Position numbers and translations under genes: made by a program
Shown: in pieces, positions 39,475-45,437 of the stretch
Position numbering within the stretch: the first letter of the stretch is position 1
Layout of the letters: each line of letters starts with the position of its first letter
Source: a virus
Virus record (IMG/VR): IMGVR_UViG_3300047483_000164
Span: 1-48,175 of that record
Strand: one strand, 5' to 3'
Length of the DNA stretch: 48,175 nt
Notes under the pieces: generated by a model
What the model was told of the DNA's origin: nothing
Seen by the model: the letters and a program-made list of their open reading frames with translations, nothing else
The model's database searches: none

Positions 39475-39664
39475 GTAGTGTAGTTCAGGCTGGTGACGGC
39501 AATCGTCAGAAGTCTGTATCTTGTCCCTCAGCGCACCGCTTTGCCGAGCGTACCGCAGAGGAGTCCATATGATGTAGCGGAAAGCATACTGGTCTTTACC
39601 GGCCGGGTGGGCAGGTTCGAATCCTGCTATAGTTTAACAAGACATCAGCCTAAACTACATTACA
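39474..39664 (+). ncRNA. Long-stem-bounded RNA with tRNA-like 3' part
   Basis: A 22-bp stem (39474-39495 with 39643-39664; three differences, all G-U compatible) encloses about 147 nt. Inside are GACG-GCAAT-CGTC and, at about 39570-39630, a tRNA-like body with GTA/TAC D-like stem, CTGG-TCTTTA-CCGG anticodon-like hairpin (loop of six) and a perfect T arm GCAGG-TTCGAAT-CCTGC. No acceptor stem or CCA. Confidence 0.5.
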
Positions 39665-39671
39665 AAACTTG

Positions 39672-39700
39672 TTGACAAGTTTGGCGAATGCATGTATAAT
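39672..39700 (+). promoter_or_regulatory. Sigma70-type promoter with palindrome over the -10
   Basis: TTGACA, 17-bp spacer, TATAAT. ATGCATGTAT (39688-39697) and ATACATGCAT (39699-39708) form a perfect inverted repeat centred on the -10 box, a likely operator. It shares TGTATAATACATGCATA with the promoter at 3656-3684. Confidence 0.85.
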
Positions 39701-39727
39701 ACATGCATACGTTGACAAGTTCAACAT

Positions 39728-39743
39728 TGTTCCTTAACAATTT
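39728..39743 (+). promoter_or_regulatory. boxA-like antitermination site
   Basis: TGTTCCTTAACAATTT, close to rrn boxA, 28 nt after the -10 of the promoter at 39672. Confidence 0.6.
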
Positions 39744-39818
39744 GGTAGCATTTTTTGTGTAAGCACATTAGTTAGAACGTCTGGCTTTGCTGGTTAGTAT
39801 TGCTTCTGTGTTTACTAT

Positions 39819-39893
39819 ACTCGATTCGTCTATCGGTTAGGACATCAGGTTTTCAACCTGAGAAGAGGGGTTCGACTCCCCTATCGAGTACCA
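39819..39893 (+). tRNA. tRNA-Glu(UUC)
   Basis: Acceptor ACTCGAT/ATCGAGT, anticodon arm TCAGG-TTTTCAA-CCTGA, T arm with TTCGACT, CCA encoded. Its CCA forms part of the following long stem. Confidence 0.9.
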
Positions 39894-39986
39894 TAATTGA
39901 AGTGTATTGCATAAGGAGCTGGAAGGCGCACAACTCCGCGGTAAGTGATAGTGGCCGGCATAGCAAGTAGTATACTTCAATTATGG
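39891..39986 (+). ncRNA. Stem-bounded spacer RNA
   Basis: CCATAATTGAAGTGTA (39891-39906) pairs with TATACTTCAATTATGG (39971-39986), one G-U. The enclosed 64 nt (GGAGCTGGAAGG ... CCGGCATAGC) has no tRNA features. Because the left arm includes the CCA of tRNA-Glu, processing of the stem and of the tRNA 3' end would be linked. Confidence 0.55.
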
Positions 39987-39993
39987 AAATTTG

Positions 39994-40068
39994 GGGGGCA
40001 GTAGTGGGCTACGGGTTTGCTTTGCAAGCATGCTGACTAGAAGGGTTCGATTCCCTCGGCCTCCACCA
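39994..40068 (+). tRNA. tRNA-Ala(UGC), divergent
   Basis: Acceptor GGGGGCA/GGCCTCC with G3-U70 (alanine identity), anticodon TGC in loop TTTGCAA, CCA encoded. The D arm is reduced (GTAG-TGGG-CTAC) and the anticodon stem has only three good pairs, so function is uncertain. A normal tRNA-Ala(UGC) exists at 45022. Confidence 0.65.
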
Positions 40069-40109
40069 AGATAATGGTACGTTAAGTTAAGCATTTTTGC
40101 GCTTACCTG

Positions 40110-40116
40110 ATAAATA
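40110..40116 (+). promoter_or_regulatory. T4-type late promoter ATAAATA
   Basis: Drives the HNH gene at 40136; AGGAG ribosome site lies between. Confidence 0.6.
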
Positions 40117-40135
40117 AACATAATAGGAGAACATT

Positions 40136-40732
40136 ATGTTATGTGATTATGGTTGCGGTAAAGAATCAAACTTTACTCTTAAAAATGGCAAAAATTGCTG
40201 TAGCAAACGCCCAGCTGGTTGCGCGACACTAAAGCAAATTAATGCAGAGAAGACGAAACAGGCGCACGCCGACGGCAGACACGGTTATACGTACAATGCC
40301 GCCAGCGCCTGGAGTAAGGGCAAAACACTAACAAGTAATGATGTTATCTTTGTAGAAGATAGCACCTACGCAAATGAAATGGTAAAACAAAGAATCGTAA
40401 AAGATAATTTGTTAGAATATAAATGTGTTAAGTGTAGAATTGATAGTTGGCAAGGTGAGACATTAGTATTAGATTTAGATCATATCAACGGCAACAATCG
40501 TGATAACAGATTAACAAATTTAAGATATCTTTGTCCTAACTGCCACAGTCAAACTGATACTTATAAAGGTAGGAATAAGAATAGCGGGAAAGTTAAAATA
40601 ACTGACCAAGAGCTATTGACAGCTTATGCAAAATGTAGTAACATACGTCAAGCATTGTTAGAAGTAGGATTAGCCGCAAAGGGCGGCAACTACGAAAGAA
40701 TGAAGAGATTGATTGCTCCGATGGTGAAATAG
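40136..40732 (+). CDS. HNH homing endonuclease
   Basis: 198 residues. N-terminal Cys cluster (CDYGCGKE, NCCSKRPAGC) and a second domain with CVKC, LDLDHINGNNRDNRLTNLRY and CPNCH, the H-N-H core with zinc ribs. The C-terminal part (IRQALLEVGLAAKGGNYERM) is a helix-turn-helix typical of homing endonucleases. Its 3' end, including the amber stop, lies inside the 5' exon of the split tRNA-Leu (overlap of 18 bases), so its evolutionary target is probably that tRNA/intron. Confidence 0.88.
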   Translation: MLCDYGCGKESNFTLKNGKNCCSKRPAGCATLKQINAEKTKQAHADGRHGYTYNAASAWSKGKTLTSNDVIFVEDSTYANEMVKQRIVKDNLLEYKCVKCRIDSWQGETLVLDLDHINGNNRDNRLTNLRYLCPNCHSQTDTYKGRNKNSGKVKITDQELLTAYAKCSNIRQALLEVGLAAKGGNYERMKRLIAPMVK

Positions 40733-41012
40733 GTAGACACAAGAGACTTGAGAGTAAAATTTGAGTGCCCTGGTGGAAATGCCAGGAGTAGAACTCGTCA
40801 AATTCGGTGAAGGCTTTAAACTGCTAATACCGAGCGAAGCTTAGTAAGAAATTACTTTGAACGTGTAGAGACTAGACGGCGAGCATCTAAGGCAGCAATG
40901 CTATGATGAAGGTATAGTCCAGACCACAAAACTGCAAAGGTAGCGAAAGCTATAGTGGTAAGAAAATCTCTCGCCGAGAGGCATGCCGGTTCGATTCCGG
41001 CTCGGAGCACCA
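40715..41012 (+). tRNA. tRNA-Leu(UAA) split by a group I intron
   Basis: 5' exon 40715-40749 and 3' exon 40963-41012 give an 85-nt class II tRNA: acceptor GCTCCGA/TCGGAGC, anticodon arm AGAGA-CTTAAAA-TCTCT with UAA, variable arm, T arm GCCGG-TTCGATT-CCGGC, CCA encoded. The intron sits between U34 and A35, the same place as the ancient cyanobacterial tRNA-Leu intron. Confidence 0.9.
40750..40962 (+). other. Group I intron, 213 nt
   Basis: Core elements are visible: a P-Q region AATTCGGTGAAGGCTTTAAAC (about 40801-40820), CCGAGCGAAGC, AGAGACTAGACGG (40867-40879, P7 5' strand), and GGTATAGTCCAGACC (40911-40924, P7 3' strand). The intron ends in G (40962) and the 5' exon ends in U, as required. 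Compact, without an internal ORF. Confidence 0.88.
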
Positions 41013-41021
41013 AATACAATA

Positions 41022-41097
41022 GCCTCTATAGCTCAGTTGGTAGAGCACCGCCTTGATAAGGCGTAGGTCCCTGGTTCGAGTCCAGGTGGCGGCACCA
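41022..41097 (+). tRNA. tRNA-Ile(GAU)
   Basis: D arm AGCTCAGTTGGTAGAGC, anticodon loop TTGATAA, T arm CTGG-TTCGAGT-CCAG, CCA encoded; one acceptor mismatch (T4-C69). Confidence 0.88.
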
Positions 41098-41196
41098 AAT
41101 GCTAGATAGTTGTGTTCGCGTCCTGCAGGTAAGGGCACAACCGTAACATCACGGACGGGCGTGTCAACCGTGTACAAAATGCGACTCAGAAATTTT

Positions 41197-41277
41197 GGAC
41201 TTCTGGTATTAGCTGGGAAGTACGGCGTGGGACCTAGTCCTTCGCAGGCGTTGGTTCGATTCCAACGAAGTCCACCA
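41197..41277 (+). tRNA. tRNA-like element with abnormal anticodon arm
   Basis: Perfect acceptor GGACTTC/GAAGTCC, T arm GTTGG-TTCGATT-CCAAC, encoded CCA. The anticodon arm is 21 nt: GCGTG-GGACCTAGTCC-TTCGC, in which the loop itself folds as GGAC-CTA-GTCC. No normal 7-nt loop is possible, so no amino acid is assigned. The 99 nt before it (41098-41196) hold no gene. Confidence 0.5.
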
Positions 41278-41283
41278 AGATAT

Positions 41284-41360
41284 GCACCGTTAGCTCAGTT
41301 GGTTAGATCGCCTGCCTGTCACGCAGGAGGCCAGGGGTTCGAGTCCCCTACGGTGCGCCA
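41284..41360 (+). tRNA. tRNA-Asp(GUC)
   Basis: Acceptor GCACCGT/ACGGTGC, G73 (aspartate identity), anticodon arm CCTGC-CTGTCAC-GCAGG, CCA encoded. Confidence 0.93.
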
Positions 41361-41365
41361 GTTAT

Positions 41366-41438
41366 GCTCTTGATTGTTATTGTGTCAATAGGATTTGAAG
41401 CCTGTCACAGAGTGGTTAGATTCCACTTAGGAGCGCCA
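41366..41438 (+). tRNA. tRNA-like element with abnormal anticodon arm
   Basis: Acceptor GCTCTTG/TAGGAGC (two wobbles), T arm AGTGG-TTAGATT-CCACT (loop lacks the usual TTC), G73 and CCA. The anticodon region AGG-ATTTGAAG-CCT has an 8-nt loop over only a 3-bp stem, so identity is unclear. Confidence 0.45.
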
Positions 41439-41553
41439 GAGTGTGTCGTCAGTTACATGAAGAAAGTGTAAATCATTAGGAAGGCTAGGTTGCTTATGCG
41501 TAACACGTACCTAGCATATTACAGGTGAAAGTCCTGTCGGCATAAGAAATTTA
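41439..41553 (+). other. Structured spacer
   Basis: No gene. GCTAGGT / ACCTAGC (7 bp), ACAGG-TGAAAGT-CCTGT (perfect T-arm-like hairpin) and CTTATGC / GCATAAG (7 bp) are present; they look like a minimal tRNA-like fold lacking an anticodon arm. Confidence 0.4.
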
Positions 41554-41628
41554 GGCTCGTTCATATAGTGGTTATTATCGCGGATTGTCTATCCGTAGAC
41601 GGGAGTTCGATTCTCCCACGAGTCGCCA
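41554..41628 (+). tRNA. tRNA-Asp(GUC), second copy
   Basis: Acceptor GGCTCGT/ACGAGTC, G73, anticodon arm GCGGA-TTGTCTA-TCCGT, CCA encoded. Sequence differs strongly from the copy at 41284, so it is not a recent duplicate. Confidence 0.88.
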
Positions 41629-41635
41629 AGTTAAT

Positions 41636-41710
41636 GCTCATTTCGTCTATCGGTTAGGACGCTGCCCTTTCAAGGCGGAAAGACGGGTTCGATTCCCGTA
41701 GTGAGTACCA
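41636..41710 (+). tRNA. tRNA-Glu(UUC), second copy
   Basis: Acceptor GCTCATT/AGTGAGT, anticodon arm CTGCC-CTTTCAA-GGCGG, CCA encoded. D arm identical to the copy at 39819. Confidence 0.88.
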
Positions 41711-41717
41711 AGTTTAT

Positions 41718-41793
41718 TCCCTAGTAGCACAGTGGTAGTTGCGCCTGACTGTTAATCAGGATGTCGGTGGTTCGAACCCATCCTAGGGAGCCA
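41718..41793 (+). tRNA. tRNA-Asn(GUU)
   Basis: Acceptor TCCCTAG/CTAGGGA, anticodon arm CCTGA-CTGTTAA-TCAGG, G73, CCA encoded. Confidence 0.92.
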
Positions 41794-41797
41794 ATTT

Positions 41798-41873
41798 TGA
41801 AAGTTGTCTGCGAAAAAGCTATAAGGAAGTGACAGGTAGAACCTATCCTTGGCAAGTAACGAACTTTCTCTTT
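41798..41873 (+). other. Stem-bounded spacer
   Basis: GAAAGTT near 41799 pairs with AACTTTC near 41866; AAGGA/TCCTT lies inside; CTCTTTTT follows, so this may also work as a weak terminator. No gene. Confidence 0.4.
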
Positions 41874-41879
41874 TTACAT

Positions 41880-41963
41880 GCGTTAGTGGTGGAATGGTAT
41901 ACACGGTGGTCTTAGAAGCCACTGCCGAGAGGATTGAGAGTTCGAGTCTCTCCTGACGCACCA
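41880..41963 (+). tRNA. tRNA-Leu(UAG)
   Basis: Class II tRNA of 84 nt; acceptor GCGTTAG/CTGACGC, anticodon arm GTGGT-CTTAGAA-GCCAC, T loop TTCGAGT, CCA encoded. Confidence 0.92.
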
Positions 41964-41970
41964 AGTTTTA

Positions 41971-42047
41971 GCCCTTATAGCTCAGCTGGCCAGAGCATCC
42001 GCCTTGTAAGCGGGAGGTCCGCGGTTCAAATCCGTGTGAGGGCACCA
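41971..42047 (+). tRNA. tRNA-Thr(UGU)
   Basis: Acceptor GCCCTTA/TGAGGGC, anticodon arm TCCGC-CTTGTAA-GCGGG, CCA encoded. Confidence 0.9.
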
Positions 42048-42053
42048 AGTTAT

Positions 42054-42123
42054 CGCGGTGAGTCAGGGTAGATGAAGGCCTCATAAGCCGGATTAGAAGT
42101 TTCGAATACTTCCACCGCAACCA
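42054..42123 (+). tRNA. Initiator-type tRNA-fMet(CAU)
   Basis: C1-A72 mismatch at the end of the acceptor (CGCGGTG/CACCGCA), the hallmark of bacterial initiator tRNA. Anticodon loop CTCATAA with three G-C pairs next to it (GGC/GCC), T loop TTCGAAT, CCA encoded. D arm is short; total 70 nt. Confidence 0.78.
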
Positions 42124-42127
42124 ATTC

Positions 42128-42263
42128 GTGGCGAGTCTAGGGACAAGTCTATGCCTGTATGTGAGTAGGAAGTAATTATCCAAGGGGCATACAGCGATGG
42201 GAGGTAACGTTACCCATTGTAAAATGGTAGACCAGTTGGGTTCGAATCCCAATCTCTACACCA
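42128..42263 (+). tRNA. tRNA-like element with large insertion
   Basis: Acceptor GTGGCGA (42128) pairs with TCTCTAC at the 3' end (one mismatch), T arm TTGGG-TTCGAAT-CCCAA, CCA encoded, but 136 nt long. Between are CTGTATG/CATACAG, the palindrome GGTAACGTTACC, CCATT-GTAA-AATGG and a D-like AATGGTAGA placed directly before the T arm. It may be an interrupted or rearranged tRNA; no group I motifs are seen. Confidence 0.4.
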
Positions 42264-42266
42264 AGT

Positions 42267-42327
42267 TTAAGAGTTCGTCTAGAAACCGGTAAATTGTAGT
42301 TTGGTCTACAAGCTCTTAATTATTTTT
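42267..42327 (+). terminator. Probable terminator of the first tRNA block
   Basis: TTAAGAG (42267-42273) with CTCTTAA (42313-42319), inner stem TTGTAG/CTACAA, followed by TTATTTTT. A new promoter follows 10 nt later. Confidence 0.6.
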
Positions 42328-42336
42328 AAAAAGTCG

Positions 42337-42365
42337 TTGACAAGCAGACGAAAGTTTGCTACAAT
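42337..42365 (+). promoter_or_regulatory. Sigma70-type promoter of the large RNA
   Basis: TTGACA, 17-bp spacer, TACAAT; directs transcription into the boxA and the large structured RNA. Confidence 0.85.
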
Positions 42366-42389
42366 AGATACATGTTAAGAAATTAACGT

Positions 42390-42404
42390 TGTTCTTTAAA
42401 AATT
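42390..42404 (+). promoter_or_regulatory. boxA-like antitermination site
   Basis: TGTTCTTTAAAAATT, nearly identical to proteobacterial rRNA leader boxA, 25 nt after the -10. Confidence 0.65.
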
Positions 42405-42417
42405 CAAGTATAAGAAG

Positions 42418-42534
42418 TTCTTATACACATGCACATGAAAGCGCCGTACACGCTGATGATATGTGGTAGTCAGCACTGCCTATTGGCAGTGTGAGGCAGG
42501 TTCGAATCCTGTATAGTGTGCAGTTGTATAAGAA
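42418..42534 (+). ncRNA. Long-stem-bounded RNA with tRNA-like core
   Basis: A 19-bp stem (42418-42436 with 42516-42534, only the centre mismatched) encloses a tRNA-like body: TGAT/GTCA D stem with GG loop, CACTGCC-TATT-GGCAGTG in place of the anticodon arm, and T arm GCAGG-TTCGAAT-CCTGT. No CCA. Same plan as the RNA at 39474-39664, with the same T arm. Confidence 0.5.
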
Positions 42535-42540
42535 TTTAAG

Positions 42541-43440
42541 GGTGGTTTAACATCCTACTAGGCGGCTTGCTGTCTAGTGAAGAATAACTGTGGTGACACA
42601 GCCAAAGGAGGTATGCCTACATAACTCCGCTAGCAATAGTTCGTTTAGACAAGCCTGCTCACTACCGCGAGGTAGCGATCACTGATAAGACCGGTGGTTG
42701 TAACAATGACGCTGGATGTTGTGGAAAGAATTAGTGGCTCAAGCGCCTGCAAGGGTAACGCAAGTCATTAGAGAGTAACAGGTGGTGCTGACCTCACAAC
42801 AAAACCAGTCCAGTTAATTGGTATGAGAAAGGGTAGTGTATTTGTCCGAGGGGTTGCACCCAAGGGCTCGTATGCAGTTTGAGTGGTAAGTGGAGGTACG
42901 CGAAAGCCGAGACCCGACACATATCGCAAAAGACGACTGAGTAGTCCGCAAGACAAAAGGTACGTGGTGTGTTGTATTTTGTATTCCAAAAGAGTATGAA
43001 GCAACTGAGTCAGCACATCGCAGTAGGTTAGATATAACTCAATGGTAGAGTGATTTCCTTTTAAGAAATATGCTGTTGGTTCAACTCCAACTATCAACAA
43101 AACGCAAAGACTGACTCGGTCATATGTGAAAAGCATCTAATACTTGACACGCAAGTGAATCAAGTCCAACGTAGCTCGCAAGGTGAAATTGGTTTATGCA
43201 AGAAGTTTCGTAAGGTGTTAGCGCACTTGAATGGCTCGCAAGGTCAACGGGATAGAAAGCGTAGAATAGCATATGGCGACAAGACTACTGCCTGTCTTTA
43301 AAAACGGCGATGCTGACAGCAAACAGTGATACCGAAAGGGTCTCTGTGGATGGCTAGAGAAGCGGTGCTCGCAAGGTGCTGTATAATGCTAGAGGTGCTG
43401 TTGGCTTAAGGTGTACGTCTCAACCTTAGGCACTATTATA
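42541..43440 (+). ncRNA. Giant structured RNA, GOLLD/ROOL-like
   Basis: About 900 nt with no coding capacity but dense structure: CTGTG-GTGA-CACAG, CTACC-GCGA-GGTAG, CAC-GCAA-GTG inside ACTTGA/TCAAGT, ACC-GAAA-GGGT, GACT-GAGT-AGTC, ACTAGGC/GTCTAGT, TAAGGT/ACCTTA. The motif CTCGCAAGGT occurs three times (43174, 43231, 43368 regions). A tRNA-Lys is embedded between arms of a 10-bp stem (43004-43013 with 43111-43120). Giant ornate RNAs of the GOLLD class are known beside or containing tRNAs in phage genomes; assignment here is by architecture, not by alignment. Ends are approximate. Confidence 0.6.
43027..43098 (+). tRNA. tRNA-Lys(UUU) embedded in the large RNA
   Basis: D arm ACTC-AATGGTA-GAGT, anticodon arm ATTTC-CTTTTAA-GAAAT, T arm GTTGG-TTCAACT-CCAAC, all perfect. 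The acceptor GTT(A)GATA/TATCAAC has a bulged A and CCA is not encoded. The only tRNA here without encoded CCA and normal anticodon arm. Confidence 0.75.
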
Positions 43441-43512
43441 AAACACATTGCTTGACTTATATAATTCGGAATAACCGTTTAAGTGACACTTCGTAGTGTG
43501 TTTCATAATAGT
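43433..43512 (+). other. Stem-bounded spacer
   Basis: CTATTATAAAACAC (43433-43446) pairs with GTGTTTCATAATAG (43499-43512), one mismatch; ends AAAACACATTG ... TAGTGTGTTTCA are shared with the spacer at 43812-43886. Confidence 0.5.
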
Positions 43513-43527
43513 TTTAAAGGAGTCAGT

Positions 43528-43725
43528 ATGTTACGTGATCGCAAGGCTCTTTTAGAGCAAGAAATTAAACGGGCCCACAGTGAGGCAGCTAACATGTATC
43601 TCAGCATTGCAGTAGGCGGCGGAGATGTACGTAGCAAAGAATATCAAGACTTGAAAGAGAAAATTTCAAATCTAAACTTTGATCTTAATGCAGTTAATAC
43701 ATTGATTGCACAAGGTCATGAATAA
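43528..43725 (+). CDS. Small coiled-coil protein, 65 aa
   Basis: AAAGGAG ribosome site. MLRDRKALLEQEIKRAHSEA and LKEKISNLNFDLNAVNTLIA are amphipathic helices with heptads. An island between the large RNA and tRNA-Cys; function unknown. Confidence 0.7.
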   Translation: MLRDRKALLEQEIKRAHSEAANMYLSIAVGGGDVRSKEYQDLKEKISNLNFDLNAVNTLIAQGHE

Positions 43726-43732
43726 GTTATAT

Positions 43733-43809
43733 GGTCCGGTACCAGAGTGTTTAATGGCACCGATTGCAAACCGGTTGATTCGTAGGTTAAAATCCTACTC
43801 GGACCTCCA
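43733..43809 (+). tRNA. tRNA-Cys(GCA)
   Basis: Acceptor GGTCCGG/TCGGACC, U73 (cysteine identity), anticodon loop TTGCAAA, T loop TTAAAAT, CCA encoded. Confidence 0.88.
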
Positions 43810-43811
43810 GT

Positions 43812-43886
43812 AAAACACATTGACGTGTGACTGCGTCATTGGCAACAGTGAGAGGCCTACTAAAGCTGTAGGACATTAGTGTGTTT
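43812..43886 (+). other. Stem-bounded spacer
   Basis: AAACACA ... TGTGTTT outer stem with TGACG/CGTCA and CCTAC-TAAAGCT-GTAGG inside, a three-way junction between tRNA-Cys and tRNA-Gly. Outer sequences repeat those at 43433-43512. Confidence 0.5.
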
Positions 43887-43894
43887 CAATATAT

Positions 43895-43968
43895 GCGGGT
43901 AAGCTCAAGGTGAGACGCCGGCCTTCCAAGCCGCGCTGAGTGGAGTTCGACTCTCCCTACCCGCTCCA
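43895..43968 (+). tRNA. tRNA-Gly(UCC)
   Basis: Acceptor GCGGGTA/TACCCGC, U73, anticodon arm CCGGC-CTTCCAA-GCCGC, CCA encoded. Confidence 0.9.
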
Positions 43969-43987
43969 AATTATAACAGGAGAACTT

Positions 43988-44161
43988 ATGAGTCATGGTG
44001 GTAAGGGCGATACACCTCGCCCATTTAGTGTTTCCCCCGAAGAATATCAGAATAGACATGAAGCAATTTTTGGCAAGAAGCCGCCAAAGGTTCCTTATGT
44101 ATATGTTCCGCCTGAGCAAGAAGAGTCAACAGAAGTCAAAGACTCTGAGCAAGGTGGATAA
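43988..44161 (+). CDS. Small hydrophilic protein, 57 aa
   Basis: AGGAG ribosome site 8 nt upstream. MSHGGKGDTPRPFSVSPEEY, then FGKKPPKVPYVYVPPEQEES: Pro-rich and disordered. Phage head or tail linkers and small inhibitors look like this; function unknown. Confidence 0.65.
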   Translation: MSHGGKGDTPRPFSVSPEEYQNRHEAIFGKKPPKVPYVYVPPEQEESTEVKDSEQGG

Positions 44162-44172
44162 GTAAAGACAAT

Positions 44173-44248
44173 GCCTGGTTAGCTCAGTTGGTAGAGCGCG
44201 ATCCTTACACGGTTGATGTCGGCGGTTCGAGACCGTCACCAGGTACCA
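44173..44248 (+). tRNA. tRNA-Val(UAC)
   Basis: Acceptor GCCTGGT/ACCAGGT, D arm AGCTCAGTTGGTAGAGC, anticodon loop CTTACAC, CCA encoded. Confidence 0.92.
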
Positions 44249-44272
44249 ATATTATAAGTAGTGTACAGATTA

Positions 44273-44346
44273 GCCCCTGTAGTTAAATGGTAGAACATCG
44301 GTTTTGTAATCCGAGGACGGGAGTTCGATTCTCTCTAGGGGCACCA
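44273..44346 (+). tRNA. tRNA-Thr(UGU), second copy
   Basis: Acceptor GCCCCTG/TAGGGGC, anticodon arm TCGGT-TTTGTAA-TCCGA, CCA encoded. Confidence 0.9.
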
Positions 44347-44360
44347 AATTAAGGACTAGC

Positions 44361-44933
44361 ATGAACGGTGAATGGTGTGTATTTGATAGCAAGTTTAGCA
44401 AGGATTATTGCGAAGCTATTGTAGCAGAAGCAAATAAGATTCCAAGGCAAACTGCTACACTTGGTGTAGATGGCGCGGCAGAAAACAACGAATGGCGCCG
44501 AAGTCAAATCGCATTTATCCAACGTGACATGCCGCAGTGGGGTCAACTATTTGATGACATTTGGAAGTTTGTATGTCAAGCCAACAACGATTGGTTTAAC
44601 TTTCATATCAGCAAGTTTGATTACATTCAGTTTGCTGAGTACAATAGTGATATTCAAGGTGAATACAAACGTCACAATGATGTGTTTTACATGAATGGTG
44701 ATCCATTCTATCATCGTAAGCTGAGTGCAGTGATTCAACTCACTGACCCTGCAGAATACGATGGTGGAGATTTTGAAATGTATGGGATTGATAGTGCTAT
44801 CCCAACACAAGCGTTTAGAAATCAAGGTTCAATGATTGTGTTCCCATCATTCATTGACCATGCCGCGTTGCCAGTCACACGTGGTGTTAGAAACAGTTTA
44901 GCAATTTGGGTCGATGGACCCAAGTGGCGTTAA
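44361..44933 (+). CDS. Prolyl 4-hydroxylase-like 2OG-Fe(II) oxygenase
   Basis: 190 residues, AAGGA ribosome site. YKRHNDVFYM (H-x-D), LSAVIQLTDPAEYDGGDFEM (the YxGGxF-type strand) and PSFIDHAALPVTRGVRNSLAIWV (distal His, then Arg/Ser for 2-oxoglutarate) give the complete active site. It resembles PKHD-type hydroxylases of T4-like phages. An island inside the tRNA cluster; substrate unknown. Confidence 0.88.
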   Translation: MNGEWCVFDSKFSKDYCEAIVAEANKIPRQTATLGVDGAAENNEWRRSQIAFIQRDMPQWGQLFDDIWKFVCQANNDWFNFHISKFDYIQFAEYNSDIQGEYKRHNDVFYMNGDPFYHRKLSAVIQLTDPAEYDGGDFEMYGIDSAIPTQAFRNQGSMIVFPSFIDHAALPVTRGVRNSLAIWVDGPKWR

Positions 44934-44939
44934 GATATT

Positions 44940-45016
<77 letters not shown>

Positions 45017-45021
45017 AGTTT

Positions 45022-45097
45022 GGGGGATTAGCTCAGCTGGGAGAGCATCTGCTTTGCAAGCAGGGGGTCATCGGTTCGAACCCGTTATCCTCCACCA
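45022..45097 (+). tRNA. tRNA-Ala(UGC)
   Basis: Acceptor GGGGGAT/ATCCTCC with G3-U70, anticodon arm CTGC-TTTGCAA-GCAG, canonical D and T arms, CCA encoded. Confidence 0.94.
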
Positions 45098-45437
45098 AAA
45101 CCCCGTTTACACTTTTACGTAAGAAAGTGGGTATTGGTTGATTTCCATAATTCGCAACTTAGTACATACGGACTTGACTACACGACCTCGTTTTGGGGTA
45201 CGGAAACAATCGTAGGTGAGGAACGCTAACCTATTTCCAGAAGATAAAAATACGTAGACAGAGTAGTTCCGCTCAGTTTAGGGCCTATGTGGTGTAGGTA
45301 GCTAGACACTTTATATAAACATTTTTGACGGGCAGATCCCGCAATTGGAGCGGGCGATCTCCTCGGTCACCTGGCAGTGGCGAAAGGTTCTTTGTGCCAG
45401 CATTGAACTGAAATTGAAAGTGTTTTTATAAAGTTAC
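45098..45437 (+). other. Gene-free structured stretch
   Basis: No coding sequence seen. At 45310-45434, ACTTTATA-T-AAACA pairs with TGTTT-T-TATAAAGT and encloses CCCGC-AATTGGA-GCGGG, CTGGCA/TGCCAG and GCGAAAGG. The first 200 nt contain only weak pairings. Confidence 0.5.

Noticed and set aside
41110-41373. Open frames inside the tRNA cluster (for example 39493-39675, 41110-41373, 42768-43136 minus)
   Set aside because: They overlap tRNA or structured RNA sequence and lack ribosome sites.
43441-43470. TTGACT with TATAAT at 43452-43464 as a promoter
   Set aside because: The two boxes are almost touching; no 17-bp spacing is possible.
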